Assembly: GCF_000253295.1 (NCBI RefSeq)
Contig: NC_015717.1
Location: 1,550,001-1,614,000, forward strand
DNA: 64,000 nucleotides
DNA from: Hyphomicrobium sp. MC1
GTDB lineage: Bacteria > Pseudomonadota > Alphaproteobacteria > Rhizobiales > Hyphomicrobiaceae
Reading direction: 5' to 3'
Shown: positions 1 to 8,460 of the stretch, piece after piece
How the letters are laid out: the number at the start of each line of letters is the position of its first letter
How positions within the stretch are numbered: position 1 is the stretch's first letter
Notes under the pieces: generated by a model
Seen by the model: the letters and a program-made list of their open reading frames with translations, nothing else
The model's database searches: none
Told to the model about the DNA's origin: nothing
Translations under genes and position numbers: made by a program

Positions 1-470
1 ATTATCGTCTGCCGCCCGATGGGCATACGCCGATTATCATGATTGGTGCGGGCACGGGCGTTGCACCTTATCGCGCCTTTGTCGAAGAGCGCGTTGCGGA
101 TGGTGCAAAGGGCAAGAGCTGGTTGTTCTTCGGTGAACGCAACTTCACCAACGATTTCCTGTATCAGCTCGAATGGCAGGACTATCTGGCATCGGGCGAT
201 CTTACGCGGATCGACGTGGCGTTCTCGCGCGACCAGCCGGAGAAGATTTACGTGCAGCATCGCCTGTGGGAGCGTCGGGACGATCTCCGCGCGTGGCTCG
301 AAGAGGGTGCACACATCTACGTCTGCGGCGACGAGAAGGGCATGGCGAAGGACGTCGATCAGACGCTCGTCAAAATCCTCGCCGAGCCGCTGAAGGGTGA
401 CGAAGAAGCCGGCCGCGCCAAGCTCAAGGAGCTGACGAAGGCTGGGCGCTATCAGCGCGACGTGTATTAA
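1..470 (+). CDS. cysJ: Sulfite reductase (NADPH) flavoprotein alpha subunit, C-terminal part
   Basis: This is the 3' end of a gene that begins before the window; the reading frame is open from base 3. The roughly 155 visible residues are the ferredoxin-NADP reductase-like NADP-binding domain. They include IGAGTGVAPYRAF, the FFGER segment, a YVCGDEKGMAKDV motif, and the typical terminal RYQRDVY. In the CysJ family this module passes electrons from NADPH through FAD and FMN to the sulfite reductase hemoprotein. The cysI gene follows 50 bases downstream on the same strand, which fixes the assignment over other FNR-like reductases. The FMN-binding part cannot be seen. Confidence 0.92.
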   Translation, partial: YRLPPDGHTPIIMIGAGTGVAPYRAFVEERVADGAKGKSWLFFGERNFTNDFLYQLEWQDYLASGDLTRIDVAFSRDQPEKIYVQHRLWERRDDLRAWLEEGAHIYVCGDEKGMAKDVDQTLVKILAEPLKGDEEAGRAKLKELTKAGRYQRDVY

Positions 471-483
471 GAATTGAATGTCC

Positions 484-515
484 CTCTCCCCCATCACAGG
501 GGTGATCTCGGAGAG
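484..515 (+). promoter_or_regulatory. Hairpin covering the cysI ribosome-binding site
   Basis: CTCTCC (484-489) can pair with GGAGAG (510-515), and ATCAC (493-497) with GTGAT (502-506) around a four-base loop. The right arm contains part of the purine-rich Shine-Dalgarno just before the cysI ATG at 521. The pairing is visible in the sequence. That it controls cysI translation, or couples it to cysJ, is inference; it may simply be a dispersed palindrome. Confidence 0.4.
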
Positions 516-520
516 GGGGA

Positions 521-2269
521 ATGCCGGGAACAGTCGAAATGACCGATAAACGCTCGAAGAACGAGTTCATCAAAGAGAAGAGCCATCAGCTGCGCGGGAC
601 GCTGGCTGAAGGATTGCGGCAGGTCGAGACCGGCGCGATAGCCGAGGACGATCAGCAGCTCATCAAGTTCCACGGTTCGTATATTCAAGACGACCGTGAT
701 GTGCGCGGCGAGCGATCCAAGAAGAAGCTCGAGAAGGCCTACGCCTTCATGATCCGACTGCGCATTCCCGGTGGCTTCCTTGGTGCCAAGCAGTGGATCG
801 GCCTCGACAACATCGCGAGCACCTATGCCAACGGTTCGATGCGGCTGACGACGCGCGAGACGTTTCAGTTTCACGGCGTCATCAAGTCGAACCTTAAGCG
901 GACGATGCAGGGGTTTCACGACATCTGCCTCGATACGCTCGCAGCCTGCGGCGACGTCAACCGCAACGTCATGACGGCGGCGAATCCTGATCTGTCGAAG
1001 GCGCATCGGCAGGCTTATGATCTCGGCAAAGCGATCAGCGAGCATCTTTTGCCGAAGACCGGCGCCTATCACGAGATCTGGCTCGACGGCGAGAAGGTCG
1101 AAGATAAATCGGGTCCGGCGAAAGAGGATGTCGAGCCGATCTACGGCGTCCATTATCTGCCGCGCAAATTCAAAGTCGTCGTGGCGGTGCCGCCCGACAA
1201 CGACGTCGATATTTACGCGCACGATCTGGGTTACATCGCTATCGTCGAAAAGGGCGAGCTTGTCGGCTGGAATGTAACGGTCGGTGGCGGCATGGGCATG
1301 ACGCACGGCGATCCCAATACGTTTCCGCGCACCGCCGATCTGCTTGGTTTCTGCACCCCAGAGCAGGCCGTTACGCTCGCCGAAAAGATCGTGACCGTGC
1401 AGCGTGACTGGGGCAACCGCGAGAACCGGGCGCGGGCGCGTTTGAAATACACGATCGAGGATCGTGGGCTCGATAACTTCCGCGAGGAAGTGGAGAAGCG
1501 GGCCGGGTTCAAGCTTGGCAAGCCGAAGCCGTTCAAGTTTGCGAGCACGGGCGACAAAATCGGCTGGCGGCAAACGATCGACGGCAAGAAGAGCGCCGAT
1601 AAGCCCTGGCATCTGACGCTGTTCGTCGAGAACGGCCGAATCAAGGATCGGCCAGGTTTCGCGCTGAGAACGGCGCTGCGTGAGATTGCTGATCTCGGTA
1701 TTTGCGATTTCGTCTGCACGGCGAACCAGAACGTCATCCTCGCCAATGTGCCGGGAAAATCGAAGGCGAAGATCGAAGGCATTCTGACGTCGCATGGCGT
1801 CGAGCTCGGTGTCTCTTCGGGGCTGCGCCGCAACGCTATGGCGTGTGTGGCCTTGCCGACATGCGGTCTTGCTCTGGCGGAGAGCGAGCGGTTCCTGCCC
1901 GATCTCGTGACGGCGCTTGAGGAAAGCCTCGATCGCGCGGGTCTGAAGGACGACGACATCGTCATCCGCATGACGGGGTGCCCGAACGGCTGTGCGCGGC
2001 CGTATCTGGCCGAAATCGGGTTGGTCGGGCGCAACCCAGGGCTTTACAACCTCTATCTCGGTGCGGCCTTCAACGGTTCGCGGCTGTCGAAGCTTTACGC
2101 GCAGGACGTCGACAAGCAGCGGATCGTGTCACTGCTTGAGCCGATCTTCATCAATTACGCAAAGACGCGGAATGACGGCGAGCGCTTTGGCGATTTCGCG
2201 ATCCGGTCGGGCTATGTGAAAGAGACGACGGCAGGCAATCAGTTCCACGCAGACGTGAAGCTGGTTTGA
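521..2269 (+). CDS. cysI: Sulfite reductase (NADPH) hemoprotein beta subunit
   Basis: The 582-residue product reduces sulfite to sulfide with six electrons at a coupled siroheme and [4Fe-4S] centre. The cluster and siroheme ligands are visible as Cys442 and Cys448 (ACVALPTCGLA) and Cys487 and Cys491 (TGCPNGC). These have the same 6/39/4 spacing as the E. coli enzyme. Both ferredoxin-like sulfite/nitrite reductase repeats are present, so the protein is full length. The ATG at 521 has a strong GGAGAGGGGG upstream; a second in-frame ATG at 539 is possible. It follows cysJ, so the two probably form one transcript. It supplies sulfide for cysteine synthesis together with cysHDN on the other strand. 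Confidence 0.96.
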   Translation: MPGTVEMTDKRSKNEFIKEKSHQLRGTLAEGLRQVETGAIAEDDQQLIKFHGSYIQDDRDVRGERSKKKLEKAYAFMIRLRIPGGFLGAKQWIGLDNIASTYANGSMRLTTRETFQFHGVIKSNLKRTMQGFHDICLDTLAACGDVNRNVMTAANPDLSKAHRQAYDLGKAISEHLLPKTGAYHEIWLDGEKVEDKSGPAKEDVEPIYGVHYLPRKFKVVVAVPPDNDVDIYAHDLGYIAIVEKGELVGWNVTVGGGMGMTHGDPNTFPRTADLLGFCTPEQAVTLAEKIVTVQRDWGNRENRARARLKYTIEDRGLDNFREEVEKRAGFKLGKPKPFKFASTGDKIGWRQTIDGKKSADKPWHLTLFVENGRIKDRPGFALRTALREIADLGICDFVCTANQNVILANVPGKSKAKIEGILTSHGVELGVSSGLRRNAMACVALPTCGLALAESERFLPDLVTALEESLDRAGLKDDDIVIRMTGCPNGCARPYLAEIGLVGRNPGLYNLYLGAAFNGSRLSKLYAQDVDKQRIVSLLEPIFINYAKTRNDGERFGDFAIRSGYVKETTAGNQFHADVKLV

Positions 2270-2400
2270 ATTTTTGCTGCGCTTGGCGACACGCGTTCCG
2301 CGCGCCGGCCGCCAAGCGCAAAAAGTCGCTTCGATCTTTCTCGGGCCGACGAAGATCGGCACTCAGGCAAGTCTCAGCATGACGAAGGTTGCGATTTGAC

Positions 2401-2427
2401 TGGATCCGGGCCTGCGCCGGGATGACG
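2401..2427. repeat. Short intergenic palindrome
   Basis: This is an imperfect inverted repeat centred on CGGGCCTGCGCCGGG and followed by ATGACG. The ATCCGGG...CCGGGATGACG style is common as a dispersed intergenic element in alphaproteobacterial genomes. A related but different palindrome lies at 3335-3363. It sits between the 3' ends of cysI and the TauE-like gene and might act as a terminator. Confidence 0.45.
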
Positions 2428-2442
2428 TTGTTGGTGTGTGCG

Positions 2443-3243
2443 CTATAGTTTGTGTGCGAGCTGGTAGGCGGCGAAGCACAGGATCAGCGCAAGGAACACG
2501 CGCAGCAGCCAATCGGGCAGTAGGCCCGTCAGGCGTGAGCCGATGGCGATTCCGGGGATCGAGCCAACGAGCAGTAGGCCCAGCAGCGTAAAGCTGGCGT
2601 TGCCGATCGACAGATGGCCTAGGCCCGATATCAGCGTCAGTGGCACGGCATGGACGATATCGGTCCCAATCAGACGGCGAGTTCTGAGCGTCGGATAGAG
2701 CAGCGTCAGGACCACGACGCCGATCGCGCCTGCTCCGACCGATGTCAGAGTTACAATCGAGCCCAACGTCAGCCCAAGAAGAAGCGTCGGCACGTGACGG
2801 ATTTTAAATTCGGGGGGCTCGCCGACCTGTGCGCGACCGCGGACGACAAGCGGATAAATCAGAATGGCGACGGAACTGATGATCAGGGCCGCGATCAGCG
2901 CTTCCTTGATGAACAGGCCGAGAGCCGTGGTGTCGGGATCAAGGAGATGCAGAAGCACCAGCATCGCGAGCGAGCCTGGAACGCTTCCGGCCGCAAGCCA
3001 TCCGACGAGGCGCCAGTTGACGTTGCCGAAGTTATGATGCGGCCACGCGGCCGAGGCTTTCGTGATGGATGCGAAAAGAAGGTCCGTTCCGACGGCGAGC
3101 GTTGGCGGTACGCCGATCTGCGTGATGAGAAATGGTGTCATCAGCGAGCCGGCGCCAACGCCTGTCAGGCCGACAAGAAATCCGACGACGAAGCCGCCAG
3201 CGACGACCATGGGCCAGAGAGTGCTGAGATCGAATTCCGGCAT
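2443..3243 (-). CDS. Sulfite exporter TauE/SafE family membrane protein
   Basis: A 266-residue polytopic membrane protein with about eight hydrophobic segments. The glycine-rich N-terminal stretch (GGFVVGFLVGLTGVGAG) and the internal GSIVTLTSVGAGAIG repeat are hallmarks of the TauE/SafE (DUF81) family, whose members export sulfite, sulfoacetate or related anions. It lies between cysI and cysN. An export or balancing role for sulfite or sulfate-pathway intermediates is therefore a reasonable inference, but the substrate is not shown by the sequence. It reads in the same direction as cysHDN, 138 bases beyond cysN, with a palindrome in between. Confidence 0.85.
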   Translation of the reverse strand: MPEFDLSTLWPMVVAGGFVVGFLVGLTGVGAGSLMTPFLITQIGVPPTLAVGTDLLFASITKASAAWPHHNFGNVNWRLVGWLAAGSVPGSLAMLVLLHLLDPDTTALGLFIKEALIAALIISSVAILIYPLVVRGRAQVGEPPEFKIRHVPTLLLGLTLGSIVTLTSVGAGAIGVVVLTLLYPTLRTRRLIGTDIVHAVPLTLISGLGHLSIGNASFTLLGLLLVGSIPGIAIGSRLTGLLPDWLLRVFLALILCFAAYQLAHKL

Positions 3244-3334
3244 GGGATTCCGCAGGGAACGTGACAGTCAGACCTACGCGAGATCGCCGCCGTCTGCAAT
3301 CTTGGAGTTTCGTTGAAATGGGCTGAGCAGGGCC

Positions 3335-3363
3335 GTCATCCTCGACTTTATGCCGAGGATGAC
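3335..3363. terminator. Perfect 10-bp palindrome downstream of cysN
   Basis: GTCATCCTCG and CGAGGATGAC form a perfect 10-bp stem around a nine-base loop, just past the cysN stop. There is no clear T-run on the minus strand. It may be a factor-dependent terminator, an mRNA 3'-end stabiliser, or another dispersed GTCATCC...GGATGAC element. Confidence 0.45.
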
Positions 3364-3381
3364 TTTCAATCGTGATGAAAC

Positions 3382-4917
3382 CTAAAGCCCAGGATCCATG
3401 CCGTCGTCGACGGGGGGCGGCGGCTCAATGGCGACTGCGATGCCGGCCGCACGGAGAATGATCGCCACTTCGTTGGCGCGGCGCATAAACTCTTCGCGAT
3501 CTTTCGAACTCATCGACAGGTCGCGATTGAGGCCGTTCGCCAGCATGTCACGCTTCAGGACGAAGTGACCTTCGGTCGGCTCTTCTGCCTTGGCACTGAC
3601 GGCCGTCGCGACGCCACCGGCCATCGTTGCTCCGGTTACGGAATCGACGAGCAGCAGCGTGCCGGTTTCCGGCGTTTCGGTGAAGACGTCGATGGCCGCA
3701 GCGCGTCCCAATGAGATTTTGGCGATGGCGATGTCGTTGGCACCGCAGCTGCGCGCCGGGCGCGAGGCCATGGTCTCGAGATCGAGAAGCGCCTTGACCT
3801 CGATGTTCGAGATCGGAATGAGATCGGTCGACGTCCGCAGCAGATAACCTGCGGTGGGGCTGAAGGCGTCTTCCGACAGCCAAACAAAACGCGCTTCGAC
3901 GGTCTGGGCAGCGACGGGAAGCATGTCACGCTTCGATAGAACCGCGCCCCGCGAGACATCGATATCGACGTCGAGCTGAAGCGCGACGGCCTGTCCGGCC
4001 GAGGCGCTTTGCAGATCACCATTCATCGTGGCGATGCGAACGACTTTGCCGCCAGCGTTGCTCAGAGTGTCGATGACTTCGTCGCCGACCTTGATCGAGC
4101 CGGACGTGACGGTGCCTGCGAGGCCGCGGAAATCCTGGCTGTCGCGCAGAACCGTCTGCACGGGGAAGCGGAACACGGAGCCGGCTTCGCTGACGCGGCT
4201 CGGCGTCTTCTCCAGGTGCTGGATGAGCGTCGGGCCGGTGTACCACGACATGTTGCTCGACTGGGTCGTGACGTTGTCGCCGAACACAGCCGAGAGCGGC
4301 ACGGCGGTCGCGTCCCAGAAATTGAATTTCCAGCAGAGCGTGCGGAAGTCGGCTTCGATCTTGCGGAACACGTCTTCCGACCAGCCGACCAGGTCCATCT
4401 TGTTGACGGCGAGCACGACGTGCTTGACGCCGACGAGATCGAGGATGGCCGTGTGTCGCTTGGTCTGTTTCTTCACGCCCGAGCGGGCATCGACCAGAAC
4501 GATCGCGACATCGGCGTGAGATGCGCCCGACGCCATGTTGCGTGTGTACTGCTCATGGCCAGGTGAATCGATGATGACGAAGCGGCGCGTCGGCGTGTCG
4601 AAATATTTCCACGCAATGTCGATCGTGATGCCTTGTTCGCGCTCTGCGACGAGGCCATCGAGTAGCATCGAGAAATCGGGGAGGTCGGTGCCAGCAGCTT
4701 TGCGGCCCGACTTGCGCACGTTCTCGCGCTGATCCTCGTAAAGGTCGGAAGCATCCCACAGCATGCGGCCGATCAACGTCGATTTGCCATCGTCAACAGA
4801 ACCGCACGTCAGCAGGTGTGTAATGCCGCCGAGATCGCGCACGAGGTTCGGCACTACTTCCAGGCGCGGCGCCTCGTTGGCGGCGGGCTGAATTTTATGC
4901 AGGGCGTGCACCGACAT
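3382..4917 (-). CDS. cysN: Sulfate adenylyltransferase subunit 1 (GTPase)
   Basis: The 511-residue GTPase subunit of ATP sulfurylase couples GTP hydrolysis to formation of adenylylsulfate (APS) with CysD. The G-motifs are clear: P-loop GSVDDGKST (residues 39-47), DSPGHEQYT (G3) and NKMD (G4), followed by EF-Tu-like beta-barrel domains. There is no APS kinase (CysC) domain at the C terminus, unlike the NodQ/CysNC fusions found in many rhizobia. That agrees with the APS-type CysH in this operon. Its ATG overlaps the cysD stop by one base (TAATG), so the two are translationally coupled. Confidence 0.95.
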   Translation of the reverse strand: MSVHALHKIQPAANEAPRLEVVPNLVRDLGGITHLLTCGSVDDGKSTLIGRMLWDASDLYEDQRENVRKSGRKAAGTDLPDFSMLLDGLVAEREQGITIDIAWKYFDTPTRRFVIIDSPGHEQYTRNMASGASHADVAIVLVDARSGVKKQTKRHTAILDLVGVKHVVLAVNKMDLVGWSEDVFRKIEADFRTLCWKFNFWDATAVPLSAVFGDNVTTQSSNMSWYTGPTLIQHLEKTPSRVSEAGSVFRFPVQTVLRDSQDFRGLAGTVTSGSIKVGDEVIDTLSNAGGKVVRIATMNGDLQSASAGQAVALQLDVDIDVSRGAVLSKRDMLPVAAQTVEARFVWLSEDAFSPTAGYLLRTSTDLIPISNIEVKALLDLETMASRPARSCGANDIAIAKISLGRAAAIDVFTETPETGTLLLVDSVTGATMAGGVATAVSAKAEEPTEGHFVLKRDMLANGLNRDLSMSSKDREEFMRRANEVAIILRAAGIAVAIEPPPPVDDGMDPGL

Positions 4918-5822
4918 TAGAAATAGCCTTCCTGCTTCTTCTTTTCCATTGCGCCGGCTTGGTCGTGATCGATCAGACGGCCCTGGCGTTCCGACGTCTG
5001 CGCGTTGAGTGTTTCGGCGACGACGGCTTCGATCGTTTCGGCATCGGATTCGACCGCAGCCGTAAGCGGGTAGTCGCCGAGCGTGCGGAAGCGGATCTTG
5101 CGCATCTCGACTTTTTCGCCGTCCCGCGGTTGCAGACGTTCGTCATCCTGCATCAGGATTTGCCCGTTGCGCACGATGGTCGGCCGCTCGGCCGCGAAAT
5201 AGAGCGGAACGACATCGAGCTTTTCGCGCAGAATGTAACGCCAAACGTCTTTTTCGGTCCAATTGGACATTGGGAAGACGCGTACGGTTTCGCCGGTACC
5301 GAGGCGCCCATTCAACAGGTTCCACATCTCGGGGCGCTGCTTGCGCGGGTCCCACCGATGGCCGGGGGCACGGAACGAGAAAACGCGTTCTTTCGCGCGG
5401 CTCGCTTCTTCGTCCCGGCGAGCACCGCCGAAGGCCGCGTCGAAGCCGTATTTGTCGAGCGCTTGTTTCAGGGCCTGTGTTTTCAGCACGTCGGTGTGGA
5501 TCGAAGGCGCGTGATCAATCGGATTGATGCCGCGCTTGATGCCGTCGTGATTGGTGTAAACGATCAGATCGAGACCAAGTTCACGTGCCGTCCGATCGCG
5601 AAAAGCGATCATATCCTTGAACTTCCACGTCGTGTCGACGTGCAGCAGCGGAAACGGCACCGCCTGCGGGAAGAAGGCCTTCCGCGCCAAGTGCAGCAGG
5701 ACGGTCGAATCCTTGCCGATGGAATAGAGCATCACGGGCTTGCGGAACTGCGCTGCAGCCTCGCGGAAAATGTGGATGCTTTCTGCTTCGAGCAGATCAA
5801 GATGCGATGGCGAGGCCGTCAT
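4917..5822 (-). CDS. cysD: Sulfate adenylyltransferase subunit 2
   Basis: The catalytic subunit of ATP sulfurylase adenylates sulfate to APS. The PP-loop SIGKDSTVLLHL, the AFGGARRDEEASRAKER region and the FPMSNWTEKDVWRYI motif are family hallmarks. I start it at the ATG at 5822, not at the longer frame start at 5879. This ATG overlaps the cysH stop in an ATGA arrangement and gives 301 residues, the normal CysD length. It is the middle gene of cysH-cysD-cysN, joined to both neighbours by stop/start overlaps. Confidence 0.95.
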   Translation of the reverse strand: MTASPSHLDLLEAESIHIFREAAAQFRKPVMLYSIGKDSTVLLHLARKAFFPQAVPFPLLHVDTTWKFKDMIAFRDRTARELGLDLIVYTNHDGIKRGINPIDHAPSIHTDVLKTQALKQALDKYGFDAAFGGARRDEEASRAKERVFSFRAPGHRWDPRKQRPEMWNLLNGRLGTGETVRVFPMSNWTEKDVWRYILREKLDVVPLYFAAERPTIVRNGQILMQDDERLQPRDGEKVEMRKIRFRTLGDYPLTAAVESDAETIEAVVAETLNAQTSERQGRLIDHDQAGAMEKKKQEGYF

Positions 5823-6628
5823 GCCGCGCGGTCCTTCGGTTCGAAACCAGGGTCTTGGGGCTGCGTATGAAGTCCGCATTCTTTGCCGTTCTCATTTTCC
5901 CACCACCAGCGGCCGGCACGGATGTCTTCACCCGGTTTGATGGCGCGTGTGCACGGTTGGCATCCAATCGACGGGAATCCCTTCGCATGCAGAGCATTCA
6001 CGGGAATTTTGTTGGCTGCAACGTAGTCTTCGAGTTTTTCAAGAGACCAGTCAGCGATTGGGTTGAGTTTGATGAGCTTTTGCACAGGATCGTAGCTCGC
6101 GAATGGAACATGCGAGCGGCCCTGTGATTGCTCGCGGCGCAAACCCGTCACCCAACCCGCAGCGCCATGCAGCGCGCGATTCAGCGGACGGACTTTGCGA
6201 ATTTCGCAGCAAGCTTTGCGCGCTTCGATCGAATAGCGAAAACCGTAGACGCCGTCGTTTTCAACCAGCTCTTCGACTTCGGCGGACTCAGGGAACATCA
6301 CACGGATCTTGATGCCGTACTTGCCTTCGGTATCGAACAGCGTGTCGAGCGTCTCGGGAAAATGCCGGCCGGTGTCGAGCGTAAAGATGTCGATATCCGT
6401 TCCGCTCACCGCGATGGCGTGCGTGATCGCCTGATCCTCGATGCCGAGGCTGGTGGAGAAGGAGACGGTACCGTCGACGGCGGCGCGGATCGCCGACAGG
6501 CGCTCTTCGAGCGTCGTCAGCTCTGCGAGCTTGTGGTCGAGTTCGGCTGCGAGCGCATGTTGCGTCGCGGAATGAATGTCGGTCGGCTGGCCTGCGGGGG
6601 CGGATGCCGGTGCTTCGAACAGCGTCAT
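5819..6628 (-). CDS. cysH: Adenylylsulfate (APS) reductase, [4Fe-4S] type
   Basis: The 269-residue protein has the PAPS/APS reductase fold with a modified PP-loop (SFSTSLGIEDQ). The cysteine pair CC at 140-141 plus Cys223-x-x-Cys226 are the [4Fe-4S] ligands that mark enzymes using APS rather than PAPS. The catalytic cysteine is in KECGLH (Cys251). It reduces APS to sulfite with thioredoxin as donor, feeding CysJI. The start at 6628 is preceded by GGAGG at good spacing; the upstream extension of the longest frame is AT-rich leader. It is the first gene of the cysHDN operon. Confidence 0.94.
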   Translation of the reverse strand: MTLFEAPASAPAGQPTDIHSATQHALAAELDHKLAELTTLEERLSAIRAAVDGTVSFSTSLGIEDQAITHAIAVSGTDIDIFTLDTGRHFPETLDTLFDTEGKYGIKIRVMFPESAEVEELVENDGVYGFRYSIEARKACCEIRKVRPLNRALHGAAGWVTGLRREQSQGRSHVPFASYDPVQKLIKLNPIADWSLEKLEDYVAANKIPVNALHAKGFPSIGCQPCTRAIKPGEDIRAGRWWWENENGKECGLHTQPQDPGFEPKDRAA

Positions 6629-6793
6629 GAAGGACCTCCGTGTGCCGCTACATAGTGGAAAACTATTCTCCTGAGAAGGCATTTCTATAAATAAGAATAG
6701 GATATTATTTCTCAAACTATCGCGAAATGGCCGCGTTCCTTTCTCGCAGTGCTTGAGAATGGCGTTCGCTGCGCCGGCAGCAGCGTGTGGAAA
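6629..6793 (-). promoter_or_regulatory. Presumed promoter and regulatory region of cysHDN
   Basis: This 165-base gap upstream of cysH contains a markedly AT-rich patch (about 6656-6720) in an otherwise GC-rich region, with TATAAATAAG and GGATATTATTT. An imperfect palindrome, GGAAAACTATTCTCC, lies at about 6657-6671. This fits a sulfur-responsive promoter, but I cannot name the regulator from sequence alone. Confidence 0.4.
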
Positions 6794-8023
6794 TCATTGT
6801 CGTCCAGCGAGCCATCCGAGCAAGCCATTTGCTGCCGATGCGGCGGTTGCGAAGGTCCCCTGCAGCAAATAACCGCCGGTGGGTGCTTCCCAATCAAGCA
6901 TTTCGCCTGCGACAAACAGGCCGGGGCGGTCTTTGAGCATGAGGTTCTCGTCCAGCGCGGTCCAAGCGACGCCGCCAGCGGACGAGATGGCCCTGTCGAG
7001 GCTGGTCACCCCCACAACCTGGAGGGGCAGAGCTTTGATGCGGCCGGCAAGGGCCTCGGCGCTGTCGGGTAGCGCGGCATTCCCTTCGCGAAGGAGAGCG
7101 ACGGCGACCGGATCGAGATGGGCTGCTTTGCGCAGAAAGTTCGTCAGCGTTTCGCCGGAGCGGCGGCGGCCGAGACGTTCGGCGAGAGCCGACTGCGTGA
7201 GGTCCGGTTTGAGGTCCACTATAAGTGTCGCGCTTTTGCCGTCGCCAAGTGCGGCGCGGATTTGCGGGCCGAGAGCATAGATTGCTCCGCCTTCCAGGCC
7301 GTTTGCCGTGACGACGGCTTCACCCCGGACCGTTGTCGATGCGATAGAGAGCGCAATGCGCTTTAAAGCCAGACCCTCGAAACGCGATTTGAAAACTTCA
7401 GACCACGATACGAGGACGCCGCAGTTGGCCGGCTCGAGCGGTGTGATGGCAATACCGGTGTTCCGGAACTGATTAACCCAGGCGCCGTCGGAGCCGAGCT
7501 TCGGCCAACTGCCCCCGCCAAGCGCGAAGAGCGCCGCATCGGGTGTGATCGTACGTTGGCCATCAGTCGTTTCAAATACCAGCGCGCCAGTATCGTTGAA
7601 CCCGACCCAGCGGTGGCGCGGTTTAATGGAAACACCGAGGCTGTCGAGACGCCGTAACCATGCGCGCAACAGTGGCGAGGCTTTCATCGCCTTCGGAAAG
7701 ACACGACCGCTCGTGCCGACGAAGGTTTGAGCATCAAGGTCGTTCGCCCAGGCGATGAGCCGCTCAGGCGGAAAAGTTTCGACGGCCATTCGGACTTCAT
7801 CGGCGCTTTCGCCGTAGCGTGTCAGGAACCGTTCGAGCGGCTCGCTATGAGTCAGGTTCAGGCCGCCGCGGCCGGCGAGCAGAAACTTGCGCGCGGGCGA
7901 CGGCATCCTCTCATAGATAGAGACGCGATGTCCGGCGTTCGCGATGGCCTCGGCGGCAAACAAGCCTGCGGGTCCGGCGCCGATGATGGCGACGTCCTTC
8001 GCGTCGACGGTTTTGCTCACCAT
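6794..8023 (-). CDS. NAD(P)/FAD-dependent oxidoreductase, HI0933/TIGR03862-like flavoprotein
   Basis: A 409-residue flavoprotein with an N-terminal Rossmann FAD-binding motif (VAIIGAGPAGLFAAEAI) and the basic GRGGLNLTHSE stretch typical of the HI0933-like family. There is a C-terminal GGYLLQGTFATAASAANGL FAD-contact motif. The physiological substrate of this family is unknown to me. The start is taken at the ATG at 8023, overlapping the end of the glyoxalase gene by seven bases. A longer in-frame start at 8050 would overlap it by 34 bases. The overlap indicates co-transcription with the glyoxalase. Confidence 0.85.
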   Translation of the reverse strand: MVSKTVDAKDVAIIGAGPAGLFAAEAIANAGHRVSIYERMPSPARKFLLAGRGGLNLTHSEPLERFLTRYGESADEVRMAVETFPPERLIAWANDLDAQTFVGTSGRVFPKAMKASPLLRAWLRRLDSLGVSIKPRHRWVGFNDTGALVFETTDGQRTITPDAALFALGGGSWPKLGSDGAWVNQFRNTGIAITPLEPANCGVLVSWSEVFKSRFEGLALKRIALSIASTTVRGEAVVTANGLEGGAIYALGPQIRAALGDGKSATLIVDLKPDLTQSALAERLGRRRSGETLTNFLRKAAHLDPVAVALLREGNAALPDSAEALAGRIKALPLQVVGVTSLDRAISSAGGVAWTALDENLMLKDRPGLFVAGEMLDWEAPTGGYLLQGTFATAASAANGLLGWLAGRQ

Positions 8024-8457
8024 GTTCCCGTGTTCGCCATCGAGGTCCACGGTTCCTGCGGTGGCAGGGACGTACCCTTCTGCAGGAGTTCGATAGAGAT
8101 CAGGTCAGGGGAACGCACGAAAGCCATGTGACCGTCGCGCGGAGGGCGGTTGATCGTGACGCCTGCAGCCTGAAGTTTTGCGCAGGTCGCGTAAATGTCA
8201 TCGACGAGAAATGCGAGGTGCCCGAAGTTGCGACCCGTGCCGTATGGCTCAGGGTCCCAGTTGTAAGTGAGTTCGAGCATCGGCGCTTTCTCATTCAGCG
8301 CGCGCTCTTCGTCTTCGGGGGCAGCGAGAAAGACGAGGGTGAAGCGCCCCTTCTCATTCTCCATCCGGCGAATCTCCTTCATACCGAGTGCATCGCAATA
8401 GAATTTGAGACTAGCCGCGATATCGGTCACGCGAACCATAGTGTGCAAGTAGCGCAT
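8017..8457 (-). CDS. gloA: Lactoylglutathione lyase (glyoxalase I), VOC family
   Basis: A 146-residue single-domain VOC metalloenzyme that isomerises the methylglyoxal-glutathione hemithioacetal. All four metal ligands of the bacterial Ni-type enzyme can be placed: His5 (YLHTMVRV), Glu62 (LELTYN), His80 (FGHLAFLV) and Glu123 (SIELLQ). The two beta-alpha-beta-beta-beta modules are intact. The ATG at 8457 is preceded by AAGGTGAG; a GTG one codon upstream is an alternative. It overlaps the downstream flavoprotein gene. Confidence 0.9.
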   Translation of the reverse strand: MRYLHTMVRVTDIAASLKFYCDALGMKEIRRMENEKGRFTLVFLAAPEDEERALNEKAPMLELTYNWDPEPYGTGRNFGHLAFLVDDIYATCAKLQAAGVTINRPPRDGHMAFVRSPDLISIELLQKGTSLPPQEPWTSMANTGTW

Positions 8458-8460
8458 CAC

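Noticed and set aside
494..1795. Long antisense frame opposite cysI (433 residues)
   Set aside because: It is a shadow of a highly conserved gene in GC-rich DNA; its composition (Arg/Asp/His-rich) is typical of antisense frames.
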